Of a DNA stretch of 64,000 nt, positions 24,931 through 37,500 are shown piece by piece. A model generated the notes under the pieces. It did not search any database. It had not been told where the DNA came from and was given only the letters and a program-made list of their open reading frames with translations. The translations under genes and the position numbers were made by a program. Position 1 is the first letter of the stretch. Each line of letters starts with the position of its first letter. Source of the DNA: Epiperipatus broadwayi. Lineage: Eukaryota; Onychophora; Udeonychophora; Euonychophora; Peripatidae. The stretch spans positions 34,101,979-34,165,978 of the forward strand of contig JAQFVV010006198.1 of the NCBI GenBank assembly GCA_028023455.1, read 5' to 3'.

Positions 24931-25140
24931 AGGGCATTTGAACTCAGACAGTCAAGCCCCTTCACTATCCACACTATCTCATACTACTGATAAACATGAC
25001 CACACACATGCAGAAAAGATAAATAATCACCAATATATGTAGTTTTGTGCTAAACCAGCACTCATCAGTTGGTCCAGATTACCATCTCCCATACATATAT
25101 ATATAATCAGTGCTCAATTTATATTAAGACAGCAAATTCT
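24931..25140 (-). repeat. Left arm of an inverted pair of SINE-like repeats
   Basis: Reads 'ttgaactcagacagtc', 'cacactatctcatact', 'aataatcaccaatatatg', 'gttggtccagattacc', the inverse of 25305-25505. Arms of roughly 200 bp are separated by about 165 bp of unrelated sequence. Confidence 0.8.
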
Positions 25141-25304
25141 ATACATGAGGGGTCAGAGTGACGAGGTCAACGTGAGGTATGACAACAATACTGGCATCAG
25201 CATGGGATTTGGGAATTCTATCATCAGATTTTCAATGATATGGATGGCTGAAGAGTTGGAGGTTGGAGTAGGTTGAAGCCTGTCCATTAAAGTGCAAGGA
25301 TTTG

Positions 25305-25510
25305 CTATCTTAATATAAACTGAGCACTGATTATATATATGTATGGGAGATGGTAATCTGGACCAACTGATGAGTGCTGGTTTAGCACGAAATACGCATA
25401 TTGGTGATTATTTATCTTTTCTGCATGTGTGTGGTCATGTGTATCACTAATATGAGATAGTGTGGATAGTAAAGGGGTTGGTAAGTCTGAGTTCAAATCC
25501 CCTATATTTA
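25305..25510 (+). repeat. Right arm of the inverted pair; ends in a tRNA B-box-like motif
   Basis: Inverse of 24931-25140. It finishes 'gagatagtgtggatagtaaa', 'ggggttggtaagtctgag', 'TTCAAATCCCC'. The last block resembles a pol III B box (GGTTCAAATCC) and the preceding GATAGTGTGG may be an A-box relic. A member of the same family as 18340-18615. A single transcript across both arms could fold into a long hairpin. Confidence 0.75.
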
Positions 25511-27155
25511 CAATTAGGCTCCAGGTTTAAGAGTGCCTGGTATTTCAAATCTTAAATGATTATAACTGTAAATTATAATTCTTAAATTGTCTTTAATAAA
25601 AAAGTTAAAAAATTTGAAAATCATTTGCAATGTTTTATCTGCTTGGGGGGGGGGGGTAGCATTTTTAAAAATAAAAATAAAAGTGGGCTTTTTATTTTTG
25701 TAATATTTATTCTTTTCAAAAACAAAAAGAGATAATATTTTAATAATTAAAAAAAAATTATTTTATAAATTTGTTGTTATGACAAAAAAAGTATCCGTAA
25801 TTTGAAAATTTCTAATATTATATTATTTTTAAATTAATCATCATGGTACAGCAAAAATATACAAAAGAACAATATTTTGTGTAATCATTTAATAATTTAA
25901 TTATTGAAAAATCGGGTCAAAGCTTGTTTTTCTGTATAGTGTGTGAAAATTATAAATATTAATCTTCAATTCTGTACGAAATATAAAACAAATGGATAAT
26001 AGAAAAATGTAGTCATTTTTATAGTCTTCGTAATGAACTACAATAAACTCATTTTTGAAACGGCTGAATTGTCAGAGGAGGATTAAGCAGTAAGCAGACT
26101 AAGCGGTCGCGTAGGGTCCTGAGGTCTTAAAATGTATTTTCATTAGGATTTGAGGGGAAAAAAATTTTGTATGCAATCAACCCTCCTATAACACGGTATT
26201 ATTTAAGCTTTTGAAAGTAATTTATTTGAGTTTCGGCAGCATTCTAACTTTCAACAGGACACCAGGTGATGAAATTAGTATAGCATAAATAAGTCCAAAT
26301 TAAGTAAATACATATATTTTTAATTACACAAAAAATTCGACCCCTCTCAAAATAATAATTTGATTTAAATTTAAATAGTCTGCTTTTGAAAAAATTATTG
26401 TGAATGAATTTTGCTGTTTTCCAGAAGCTGATTTATCTCTAGTGAAACGGTATATTCCTGACCTCATATACATTTTACCCCCCCCCCCCAGCTCCATCAG
26501 TGCTGGATTTAAACCCTCTATGAGTACATTTATATAAGCATCAACACAGTTATATATATATCATCATACATACATGTGAATAAACAGCTGTACTACCATA
26601 GGTTTATATACATTATAGCGTGTATATTTTATATTAAAAAATCGCCTGTATATGCGTGAAGTTCACTAAAAACACGATAACAAAATGTTATTTTAAAAGT
26701 TTCTAATAATTCTTAATTTTAAATTAAAATAGTTATAAACAAAAATCACGCCCCTGCACACCTGTGTCAATATATATAACATATGAGCAAAGTTTTAAAC
26801 CTTATTTTTGCAATAATAGTTTTCTAAAGTGTATTTTATAGTAAACAAAATCCATTGAGTTAGAACTATTACAAAGTCTTTGGGGAATGGAGACAGCCCA
26901 AGTTAAATTAAAAATATCAGGTTTAAAATTTAAACAAAAGTTTAAATCAATTTTGTAAATTAAAACATCTTAACAACTTTACCATCAAAAAAAATATTGT
27001 TAGTAGCCAGGCTAAAAGCTTTTAAACTATTTTACAAAAAAAAAAAAACTTTTCTTCACAGCAAAAAAGTGAAGAGGCATCAAAGTGGGGTAAAAAAGCA
27101 AAAAAAGTTATAAAAAAAAAAACCCTTAGAAATTGCTGAAAGTCAAAGAAATCCA

Positions 27156-29600
27156 TTGCATATTTTCTTAAAAGTTAATACAGAGACAGAGTTGCCACCA
27201 ACATCTATATCAGATAATTCTGAATTGACTACATTCGAAATTTCTTCTAAAGAGAAAAAAGAACAAGTTGAAAATCAAGATGTTGAAATTGCTACTGAAA
27301 AAAGGGATTGCAAAAACATAAAAGATAGAGATAGATAGTCCAGAAAGATGCTTCGATAAAGACATCGAAGTAATAAATGATATAGCTTTATGGCCAACAA
27401 TATTAACAGATGTTATTATTGATCATATTCTTAATAACAAACCAAAAAATATAGGGAATATAGAGGATTTAAAATCAGTGTATAAAGACAGAGATGAAGT
27501 ATATTACAGAGGACTTTCTTATGCTCATTTCTACAGAAAGAAATCAAATGGAATTATGGAAAAGATAAATTGGCTGATATTTTCAGAAACAAGCAAAAGT
27601 GTTTACTGCTACCCTTGCAAACTCTTTTCAACAATAAAGTCTAAATTAATAACTGGTTTACAAAATTAGAGATCGATAACTTATTTTATCGGACCATGAA
27701 ATTTCAAAAGTTCACGTCAGCCATAGGTACTATGTATAAAAGATTAACAAAATTCTATAGAATTGATACTCAACTATTATACAAGAAAAGGAAACAGAAG
27801 AATGTTACTGGAGATAAGTGTTGAAAAGAATTGTATCAACAATAAAATTGTTGAGTCACTTAAGATTAGGATTTAGGGGTCATGATGAAGGCAAAGATTC
27901 CTATGGGAAAGAAATTATTTAACCTGCTTATTATATCTAAATGAATCTCATGAGTTTTTAAAAGTTATATATGATGAGTTTTTAAAGTTATATCTAGAAA
28001 AATATGCTAACCAAGGATGAGGAAATGTAAACTATTTATCTCATATTATTTGTGTGAATTTGTAGGTTCTATTGGAAATCAAGTAAGAGTGGGAATAATT
28101 GAAGAAATCAAATCTGCGACTTATAGTATAATTGTTGATTCCACTCCCGATGTTTCGCATATCGATCAAGTAACTTTTGTGATATGTTTCATCCTGTGGT
28201 AATATAATGGAAAGATTTGTGAATTCATTCCCATAGATAAATACATGTCTTCATATTTGAAATGAAGTTTTGCAAACTTTAATAAAATTAGGAGTGAATA
28301 TTAAAAACTTTCGAGGACAATCATTTGATAATGCTTCTAATATGTCAGCAAAGTACTCAGGTTTGTAGCACATATTAAAGAACATAGCCCAAGTGCGGTT
28401 TTTATTCCATGTGCTAATCATTCCTTAAATTTAATTGGAAAATTTGCTACAAAATTATGGCACCGCAATTGAGTATTTTATGTTTGTGCAGAATTTATTC
28501 ACACTTTTTTCTGCATCAACCCATCACTGGAAAATTTTAACTGGAAAACTAGAAATGTGTGAACATTCCATCACAGTGAAAAGAGTTTCTAATACAAGAT
28601 GGTCAGCAAAAACATGCTAAATTAACTATAAAACTTGGCTTCACACATGTAAAAGAATGTGTGAACATTCCATCACAGTGAAAAGAGTTTCTAATACAAG
28701 ATGGTCAGCAAAAACATCCTAAATTAACTATAAAACTTGGCTTCACACATGTAAAAGAGGCTTTAACTGAAATTTGTAATTCAGATGAAGAAAAAAAAGT
28801 TACCATAGTGGAGGTGACTTCACTTTTGAAGAAAATGAAGAAATATGAAACTGCCCTAATGACAGTGATTTGGAATACTATTTTACAAAGAATAAATGCT
28901 ATGAGTAAATTACTGCAATCAGTGGGGTGCGAACTATTGAAAGAATCTATTGTACTGAAGTCATTAGAAATTTTTTATCAATAATTTCAGAGAATTTGAA
29001 AAAGTTGAAAAAGAGGCAATGATTTATTAGGACTATCATTTAATGCGGAAGATGGACAAACTAGCAGACGACAAAAGAGGAAAATGTTTTTTGATGAAAA
29101 CAAAAGTCTGACATGAATTTACAATAAGAGAAAATTTCATAGTCAATTCATTTTATGTCATATGTGATAACACCAAGGCAGAACTATTTTGAAGAACTCA
29201 AATGTATGAAGTTGTTGTAGAGCCTTTTCAAATTTTTCTGATTGGAATTTAGATCAATAGAAGAAAAAAAAGAATGTGATAAAAAAGTTTACGGATATTT
29301 ACAAAAATGACATTGATGTTTGTAATTTTGAAGATGAATTTGATTATTTTTTAATATTTCTAAAAGAAAACGATGACATCATAAAAACTACATCAGACAT
29401 CTATCGAGCTGCCAAAAAAAATGTCTTGCACATTGCTGAATGTTGAAATATTATTGAAATTTTTTTTAATAATTCCCTTACCTAATGCGTCAGGAGAAAG
29501 ATCATTTTCTATTTTAAAGCATGCAAAAAATTATTTAAAGAGTACTACGGGAGAAGAAAGATTAAATAATATGGCCATTCTGTACTGCAAAAATAATTGA
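27156..29600 (+). pseudogene. hAT transposase, ZMYM1/DUF4371-like, broken by stops and frameshifts
   Basis: Recognisable blocks in order: a TTF-type zinc finger region ('YSFYRKK', 'WLIFSETSKSVYCYPCKLFS', 27520-27630); then 'IVDSTPDVSHIDQVTFVI' (28125-28190), the first catalytic block of the RNase-H-like fold; 'NFRGQSFDNASNMS' (28305-28345), with the second catalytic Asp; 'NTRWSAK' (28595-28610); and the C-terminal dimerisation block 'PNASGERSFSILK', 'STTGEERLNNMAILYC' (29480-29590). There are many stops and at least several frame changes, plus an internal 102-bp tandem duplication. It cannot be functional. Proteins of this type are DNA cut-and-paste transposases. Some relatives became host ZMYM genes, but the decay here argues against domestication. 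Confidence 0.85.
28554..28757 (+). repeat. 102-bp tandem duplication inside the hAT transposase
   Basis: 28554-28655 and 28656-28757 are adjacent copies differing at about one base (AACATGCTAA against AACATCCTAA). The unit is 34 codons long and covers the 'NTRWSAK' segment. Low divergence means the duplication is recent, or is an assembly error. Confidence 0.92.
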
Positions 29601-29823
29601 CGAATTTTCAAGAAATAAAGCAAAATGGAAATTTATGTAAAAATATGTTTTTAATAAATTCATTTAATATGTTCGGGTAAGAAATTTTTGTTACTTTTTT
29701 TTTTTTTTGTTAATAACTTAATAAGTTTTCTTGAAAATTTTGTTTTTCTAACTTAAGTTTGAGGGCCCTGAAACTTTTATCGCTTGGGGCCCCCACTTGA
29801 CTTGATCTGTCTCTATAAATTGT

Positions 29824-31200
29824 TAAAAACTTGATACTTAGGCACATTAGGCCTGCCATGAAATATCATACATGTAAATAATTAAAACCATATTAATAAA
29901 AAATAAAGTTAACATTAAGTGTCAATATTTAAATTTATTTTTTTTTAATTTGAATATAAAAAAAATTACACTAAAAATAAAATAAAATTGCAATACAATA
30001 TATAATAAAAATACAAATATTAACAGATACTAATAGTTGTTTGTGTTATCATGGCAGATCTAATCAAAAAAATCAATTTTCAGCTATATAAAATATAAAA
30101 ACAAAAAGTTTGTAATTCTATGATAGATTTTCATCCTCAAAAGAAATAATATAAATTTACTGTTTAATATCTAGTTACTGTTACATCAATAAGGAAGTCT
30201 AATGCCCACAATTTGTGCAACATTATACGACTACTACGATAAAATGGCAAAAACTTTCAATATTGTATTCTGAAACACATGCAATGCAAAATTATTTATA
30301 ATCAACTATCATCTTTTTTAAAAATTTTGTTCAATTAATATTGATTACTAATCTTTTTAAAGCAATAAATATAGCAATACTTGTTAGGAATTTTTCCCTT
30401 TTTGCCATTATAATTATATGAATGACTTTTTTTGAATTCATAAAATCCTCTAATCTGAAAAAGGTTAAGGGTTTCATAATAATTGTATTCAATTTGAAAA
30501 TCTAATCCACTATATCATAGGACAGTATTATACAATAAATTAAAATGTAGTCTATTACTATTCTCACACTGCAAGAAAATATCAACTATATTTAAAATCA
30601 TTATAATGTTTTTAAATTTTGGTGTCCATAATGATGGGAATAGTATAATTTCTCAATGAATTCATGTTGAATGGTATAATGATTGAAAAGTACTTGTGTA
30701 GACAATTATATGAAACATTATATATAAATAATAAATATTCATATAGTAAATAAATAATATGGAGAACAATAACTATTGTATTTAACGCATTAACAATTAT
30801 GTGGCATAATTATGCTTCCAGTATCTTCATATGTTTTACAAATACACAAAATATAAAAAAGAAATTTATAAGTGACATTTCTGTAAAATGCTACATAAAA
30901 AGCATTCAAAGACATTCTTGAAAAGTATTTGGGTGGGGTTTTTTTAATATGTCAATGAACCAACATCCAATATAATATTTTAAAGATGTAATAAATATAT
31001 GGCTTACTCTAAAATGCATTAATGATGCATATAAGAATGTTTAAAAAAAATCCAAAAATTCCAGAAGACAATATTTATAAAAACAATGGTACTTAGACAA
31101 TAGTAATTATAAAACGTTGGTAAATTAATAATAATAATAAAAATCTCAAAATGGCAATCTATTTAAAATTATTCCCGATATTTTAAAAAGTAACTTTTTT
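29824..31200. other. Intron sequence, no feature recognised
   Basis: A/T-rich, long A and T runs, no coding or repeat signature seen. Confidence 0.4.
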
Positions 31201-31209
31201 ACAGATCTG

Positions 31210-32255
31210 AATTTTTTTTTAAAATTATATTTTATGTGATGTGATGTATTATGGCTTCTCCTTAAACGAAGTCAAGAATATCTCAGCAATTATGCCCAGA
31301 TAAACCTGTTAGCCACTTATTTTACATTCCCCACTCTAAATTTACCCATAATCTGCTCTATCCCATTTCCACAACATAATTTTTGTCAACTCTATAACCT
31401 TTATATCTAAATCCCCCTTATCTTTTCCCAAACCCAGCATAAAAACCAATAATTCACTTTCTGTATAATCACTCTTTTCATATTTATTTTTCCACAACTT
31501 CATTATATGTACCCTCTCTGTTTTCAAACATTTACATTCAATTAACAAATGCCTAATATTTTCCAATTCCTTCCTTACATAATTTACAAAATAAATCACC
31601 CATATTTTTTCATTTACATGTATATTCTTTTGTAGCTAAAGATCCCGTTCGAGCCTTAAACAATAAACTACTTTCCTTACTATTATCATATATTAACTCA
31701 CACCTAATATTCTGTTTATTTCTATATATATTTAAACTCTTTTTACTCTCCATACTATTTCTCCATCTCTCTAACTCCCTAGTCTTTATTAATAAATTTA
31801 TTCTTTTATCCCATTCCTTACTACTATAACACTCAATAATCCTCTTAACACAATCATCCCATCTTTTGTACAAATATACTGATATAAATTCTTTATCCAA
31901 ATCTTTTGCATAGCACATTACTTTTCTCACCCATCTTGTTACCTGCCCTTTACTCATAACCCAATTAAATACTATTTTAGCTATTCTTTTATTATCCATA
32001 AACTGCAATCTACCAAACATTTTCATTTTACTTTTTGCATCTCTCATATGAAAACTTGACCATCCCATTTCTCCTTGAATTGCCTCCCTTGCTGTCCATA
32101 CTTCTGCATCCAATGCATGTCTTCCTACTTCCCTTTGAGCTATTTCTAAATAATCTAATATCTTTTTACTAACATATAATGCATCATTACCATATGTTAA
32201 CCCTGCTATTATATTATTATATTGATTAAAAGTGCTGCCCCCTAATGTCAAGAAT
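31210..32255 (-). mobile_element. 5'-truncated LINE: RT C-terminal region and 3' UTR
   Basis: The minus-strand frame 32251-31610 (213 codons, few defects) contains 'AREAIQGEMGWSSFHMRDAK', 'KMFGRLQFMDNKRIAKIVF' and 'RWVRKV'. The next frame (31599-31342) continues 'ELENIRHLLIECKCLK', the tail of a CCHC-type zinc knuckle, and ends 'MLWKWDRADYG'. This is the post-RT region of a large class of LINE polyproteins in invertebrates (blocks 'A..GELGW.....R..K..L.....RL..M...R' and 'EE.EHLLL.C'). The sequence starts abruptly at 32255, consistent with 5' truncation at insertion. Only one frame change was seen, so it is younger than the LINE at 3.5-5.8 kb. Confidence 0.8.
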
Positions 32256-33700
32256 GATTTGAGTGATAGTGCTCAATCTATTAACCTACTGTCTGTCTAC
32301 ACATTCCAAACTAATTTCAGGCAGTGATTTTAAAGCATGTACATATCCAATTCATGTAATAGTACAGAAATTATATTCACACCTATTAAATAATAATGAA
32401 TAAGAAATGATAATAATAATAATAATAATAACAATTCTTAATAGATAACTTATCAGATAAAAAATTTATAGGTGAACTAGAAAATAAATATGAAAAAAAA
32501 AATCTTTTGATTAAATATTTAAGAAAGAAGCCCACTTGCTTAGAAATAGATAAGTGCAATTTTATCTCATTTAACTTATATGAACTTAAATACATAAATA
32601 GAACAATGCAAAGAATAAGGAAGTTATACTAGGAAGAAAATCTTACATTTGTGATATGGTAAAAATAAATATATATATATAAATATGAAGTGTAATTAAC
32701 CATTAAAAAATTACATTTTAAAAAAAACATTGATTTAATTTTCCCACTTATCTTTTGGCACAAAAACAGAGCTTAGAATGAACTTTGTGTTAACTGCAGA
32801 TAATCCTTAACTTCACCTATCAATGGATTTTTGCATTAACCTGAATTTTATTTCACTTTCCTTAGAGATGTATATTTACATTTAGATATGATACAAAACA
32901 TAAAAATATTTCTAAAAACCTAAAAAAAAACTATATACTATATTATATGGAATATACACATAGCATGAGATAAAAACTGAGAGCTATGTCGACTAATGCA
33001 TCCCGTAATTTCTAAAGTTCTGCATTTTATATATTATAACATTTATGTCAGGTGTGCCTGTAATTTGGACCATTATTATATAAGGAAGTCTCAAACTGTC
33101 AAAATACTTACATATTTATATGTTGGCACTCCATGAAAAGTGCATACTATTCTAAAAAATAATTATACATGTGGTATAAATTGTACTTTACTTATAAACT
33201 CAGCAAATAGTAATATACTTATATATATAAAGAACTTTTCTTCAAAGTTTACATATACCCAACATTTTATAAGATCTACCACCAATTCCCTTTTCCCCCA
33301 ATGCAATTGTAAAGGAAAAACTAATGGATTATCTTCTCTTTTTTTGACAATAATAAAAGAGGCTCTTCATTATGAATAATTTTTTGTTTCCTGAATAAAT
33401 TTGGTTTAACAGTGATAATTAAATTTTACCTGATTAAAATTACATTATTGGCTATCATATCAAAAATTTGAAAATAGTAGCTTAGTTATAAAATCAAACT
33501 GACCTCATTATATTTTCTTTTCTGTTATTTATTACACTAAACAAACAAAAAAAAAAATCAGAAACTTTTTCATCTAAATTAGCATTGTTCAACAATAATT
33601 TAGGCTCTCTAATCTTGTTCCAAACTAATAAAATATCAGCTATCAATAGGTGTTAATCCATCAAACAAGACATAATCACCATTCTTTATGCTTACATAAG
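32256..33700. other. Intron sequence with an (AAT)n microsatellite, no gene
   Basis: (AAT/ATA)n at 32410-32429. AT-rich elsewhere. Nothing else recognised. Confidence 0.4.
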
Positions 33701-33704
33701 CTGA

Positions 33705-33955
33705 TTTTCTCAGAGACAAAACTCTCCATACAGTAGCGACACAGTGCAAGCCAGAGTAATCAATGGATGCAGAGGGGTTTGTGTATAAAATCCCTATCTA
33801 GTGCCTATTCATCCAATATCTCCAGACTAGTTTCTAGCTTGTGGCTTTTATCAGTGAGGAGCCTTGGATCTGAAAACACTGCATCTACATCTTAGAATCT
33901 AATGCAACCCTCCAGCAGCCATCTTTTACTTTTTTAGCTAACTATAAAATTTTGA
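33705..33955 (-). repeat. ~440-bp repeat family unit, partial, inverted
   Basis: Begins AAAACTCTCCATACAGTAGC and continues 'gtgcaagccagagtaatcaa', 'ccaatatctccagactagtt', 'cagtgaggagccttggatct', 'ccctccagcagccatctttt'. It is the inverse of 33960-34130, which directly follows it, so the two form a fold-back of about 430 bp in total. It is also the inverse of the unit at 34310-34575. Confidence 0.85.
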
Positions 33956-34580
33956 GTCCAAAATGATTCTAAGATCTAGATGCAGTGCTAATGAAAGCTA
34001 CAAGCTAAAAACTAGTCTGTGGATATTGGATGAGTAGGCACTAGATAGGGATTTTATGCATAAACCTTCCTGCATCCATTGATTACTCTGGCTTGCACTG
34101 AGTGACACTGTGTATTGAGAGTTTTGCCTTTGTGAAAAACAGCTTGTGTAAACATAAAGAGTGGTGAACATGTGATGTTTGATGGATTAATACAAATCCT
34201 GCTCAATAGGATTATGGTGACTGTGGTTATTAAAGAACCAAAGTTACCAAAAAGTATGGATGCTGAACTGAATTCAGGTCTATACAAGCTAATGAGCTTA
34301 GCTTGATAACATTATTGTGTTTTCATTTTGAATTCAAAGCTTTATAGTTAGCTAAAAATGTAAAAGATGGTTGCTGGAGGGTTGCATTAGATCTTAAGTG
34401 AAGTGCTTTCAGATCCAAGGCTCTCACTGATGAAAATTAAAAACTAGAAACTAGTCTGGCGACATTGGATGAGTAGGCACTAGATAGGAATTTCATGTAC
34501 AAACCTTCCTGCATCCATTGATTACTCTGGCTTGTACTGAGTGGCACTATTGTATGGAGAGATTTGCCTCTGTGAAAATA
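33956..34580 (+). repeat. ~440-bp repeat family: partial unit followed by a full unit in tandem
   Basis: The block 'tgcatccattgattactctg' near 34070 recurs near 34510, and 'gatgagtaggcactagatag' at 34028-34047 recurs near 34470, giving a period of about 440 bp. Between them lies 'gtggtgaacatgtgatgttt', 'agaaccaaagttaccaaaaa', 'ctgaactgaattcaggtct', which is also found inverted at 47400-47480. The unit is thus longer than one SINE-sized block and repeats head to tail. Confidence 0.85.
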
Positions 34581-37500
34581 GGAGTTAATATACTTTTGTT
34601 TTTATAGTTCTAAAAACATTTGACAAACACGAAAATAACATTACAGAAATATTATTCATTAAGTGGATAATCTCTAGTCTAAGGAATGATTAATAAAAAA
34701 TATTAATTTGGCAAACATGTTCATTTCCAAATCAAATGGCATAAAAAAAAAATCCATATTCTTCTTATATACAATTAACATTATGTATTTATTAATCAAA
34801 TATATATTACACAGAGAGCATTTATTCAAATTCATGTTTTATGACATGCCGGCTTTGGATAAAATTAAGTATGACAGTCTAATGCATTTATCTGCACATA
34901 CACAATTTATATAAATATTGCAATCTTCAATTTTATTCATATAAATGTATCTTCAATTTTATTCATATAAATGTAATATATATATGCTGCTAATCTAAAC
35001 ACCCACAATAATCCTTCCTGAATTGAAACTATCTCCTATATGTGTATTACTATTATAGGAAATTTTAGAATTTTTTGTTAAACAAGCAATATTCATAAGC
35101 AAAGCATCATATTTAAATCAGAATTAGGACCATTAATTCATTCTTTATGACATTAGTCTAAAGCCAGCTATGTAAGCATTAATAATTAATGGACACAAAT
35201 ACTAACACCTACCAAATCTCATTATTCATCTATTAAGCTTCATCAGTGAGATGCATTGATTATCTTTTAACTTTATTTTGCTATTCCAATGCTTGACTTC
35301 GAAATGGACGGAGATTTTGAGATGTTGAAACACTAAAATCAACATCTGATATGTAGGCATGATATAGGTTAACAACTATCCTTTTTCAATCAAAAATTCA
35401 AATGTGTCTAAAGACAGTTTAGAACCATAGTCACTAAAATAAATATCCAATGATCTAATATTTTAGGTCTATGCGGTCTGCTTGAATTCAAAACTTTAAG
35501 CTCTTTGAATAATTCCAAGGCATTAACTGTGAAAAGAGAATTGAAAGTGTATATTGGAAGTCATCTGCAATCTAGTAATTCCTACTGATGAAAATCATAT
35601 TTAGAAAATAATTTGGAGATCTGATTAGCACTAATAGTAGATATTCTTTGTTCATTCATAGCTATAAATAGATCTAAAATAACTGCTAATGTGGATGAAT
35701 CTTGTAGAAATAAAAACAAGAATCTTTGTGTAAGCAAAATATAGATCTTCAATAGGAAATGTTTAAAAAATAAATCTCAAAGAGATTGACCTATCTGAAA
35801 CATTATTGGAATGTCATCCAGTTAACTTTCTTAATGTTCCAGTCTATGTGCTTGTTTATTTTAGCACAGAATGTTATAACATATGCAGCTAGAATTAAAT
35901 CAATTTCTTAAATAACATTGCATAAATATTGAGGATTGTAACAATTACATTTTAAGTTATAATGAATTCGGCATGAATACATAATAGGCATGCTATGATA
36001 TGAAAAATCATATATCATAGATTTGAAATAGTTCACCAAAAATGTAACTGTTATATAATAGTTCTCCCAACTTACACTCTAGCTATATGACAAAGGCTAT
36101 CATTTCGTTGTATGGATCAGGTAATACAAATACTAAATAAATCGGTTTAAATAGTCAAAATATGTAACATAATCTTTCTATAAAAATGTATCCATACTTT
36201 CTCATCATCACAATCACTATGATTAATCATCCCAACACAAAGTTGAGAAACAGAGAAAAGAGATGATCAATTATTGAATCTGCTCTCTTGGGATGTTTCT
36301 TTTCTATTGACTGAAAGGCATAATCAACAGCAATTATATACAGATGGCTTACTCTTGATTATAATGATTTTATGAAATGTTACATAGTATAACAAAATTT
36401 CAAGAGATTGTACCAAAAATCTATGAAAAGACCATTTGAGAGATAGGTAGATGAAATAAGAAGTTTATCGATGTGATAAGAAGAAATATCAGGGATTAGA
36501 GAAACTGGATTAAACTTCAAGAGATTTTCATCCTGTAGTAGATCAGTAATTGTTGAAAATGATAATAGCAAAATCACCTTGATTTCCTCTTCTAATGCAG
36601 CCATAACATAAACTTTAATGGAGTGGCATGTGATGATTATTAATCTTGAAATAAAAATATTGATATTTCATAACAATAAGCATGTCCCAATCATAGGTAA
36701 TGAAATCGTTTTGCAGCCTTGTTCAATGTAAGACTGACTGCGTATGATTCATCATTTGACAATCAAGCCATAAAACTTTGATTATATAATATTTTTTAAA
36801 TCTATTTTTTGATCTTACTTGTACAGTATTTCTGAGCGCAATGAATTATACATTACTGCGATAATAAGATTATAAAATGTTAAAATCTAAATATTCTAAT
36901 CAGTCAAATATGTAAATAAAATATGTAAGAAAACTGGTTAAAAATGTTTGTTGATGATAGCACTTCAAACATAGAAACAAATAAAACTTATATTGTGAAT
37001 GAATAATTAATAGCTAATAAATTTCATCTTCAAGATTGCGGAAGCCTTGTGTAATTTAACATTACATTAGTGGACACCAACTTTAAAAAACAAAAAATGC
37101 AACAAAGCAGTCTTGTTATTGAAATAATAAATAAATAAATTGATATCTGGCACATTATTGCATCATTAAATAATTATTTTATAAAATGATACTTTTTCAT
37201 GAATTTTGATATTATTAATAATTAAATTACATTATACATGTGACAATAAAAAATTAAAATTTGCACATTTTTGCAAAATTATAAAAAATTAATAGCTTTC
37301 ATGGCTTGAAAAGGTAGGGATATTTATTTATCAGCAAATTTACAATCAGGCATTTCACAATTATGGCTGCCAACTATTACAAATATTTTTAGTTTGAAAT
37401 ATATTATTTTATTTCTATCAAAACATCTTTGGAAATCAAAGTGAAATTCCTATGATTATCAAACATCATTAAATTCATTTTTTGGAAAAAAAATCCTCCA

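Larger units (their letters stand above)
26073..29815 (+). mobile_element. Complete hAT element (ZMYM1/TTF-type transposase) with TSD
   Basis: A 3.7-kb element bounded by TGAATTGT (26065-26072) and TAAATTGT (29816-29823), an 8-bp duplication with one difference. The left end reads CAGAGGAGGATTAAGCAG. The right end inverted reads TAGAGACAGATCAAGTCAAG, then GTGGGGGCCCCAAGCG. This is typical of hAT elements whose ends carry CAG..GGATTA and GGGGCCCC. Between them lies the broken transposase at 27156-29600. Both ends and the whole coding span are present, so it is an autonomous-type element that decayed in place within the 21-kb ITPK1 intron. Confidence 0.8.
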
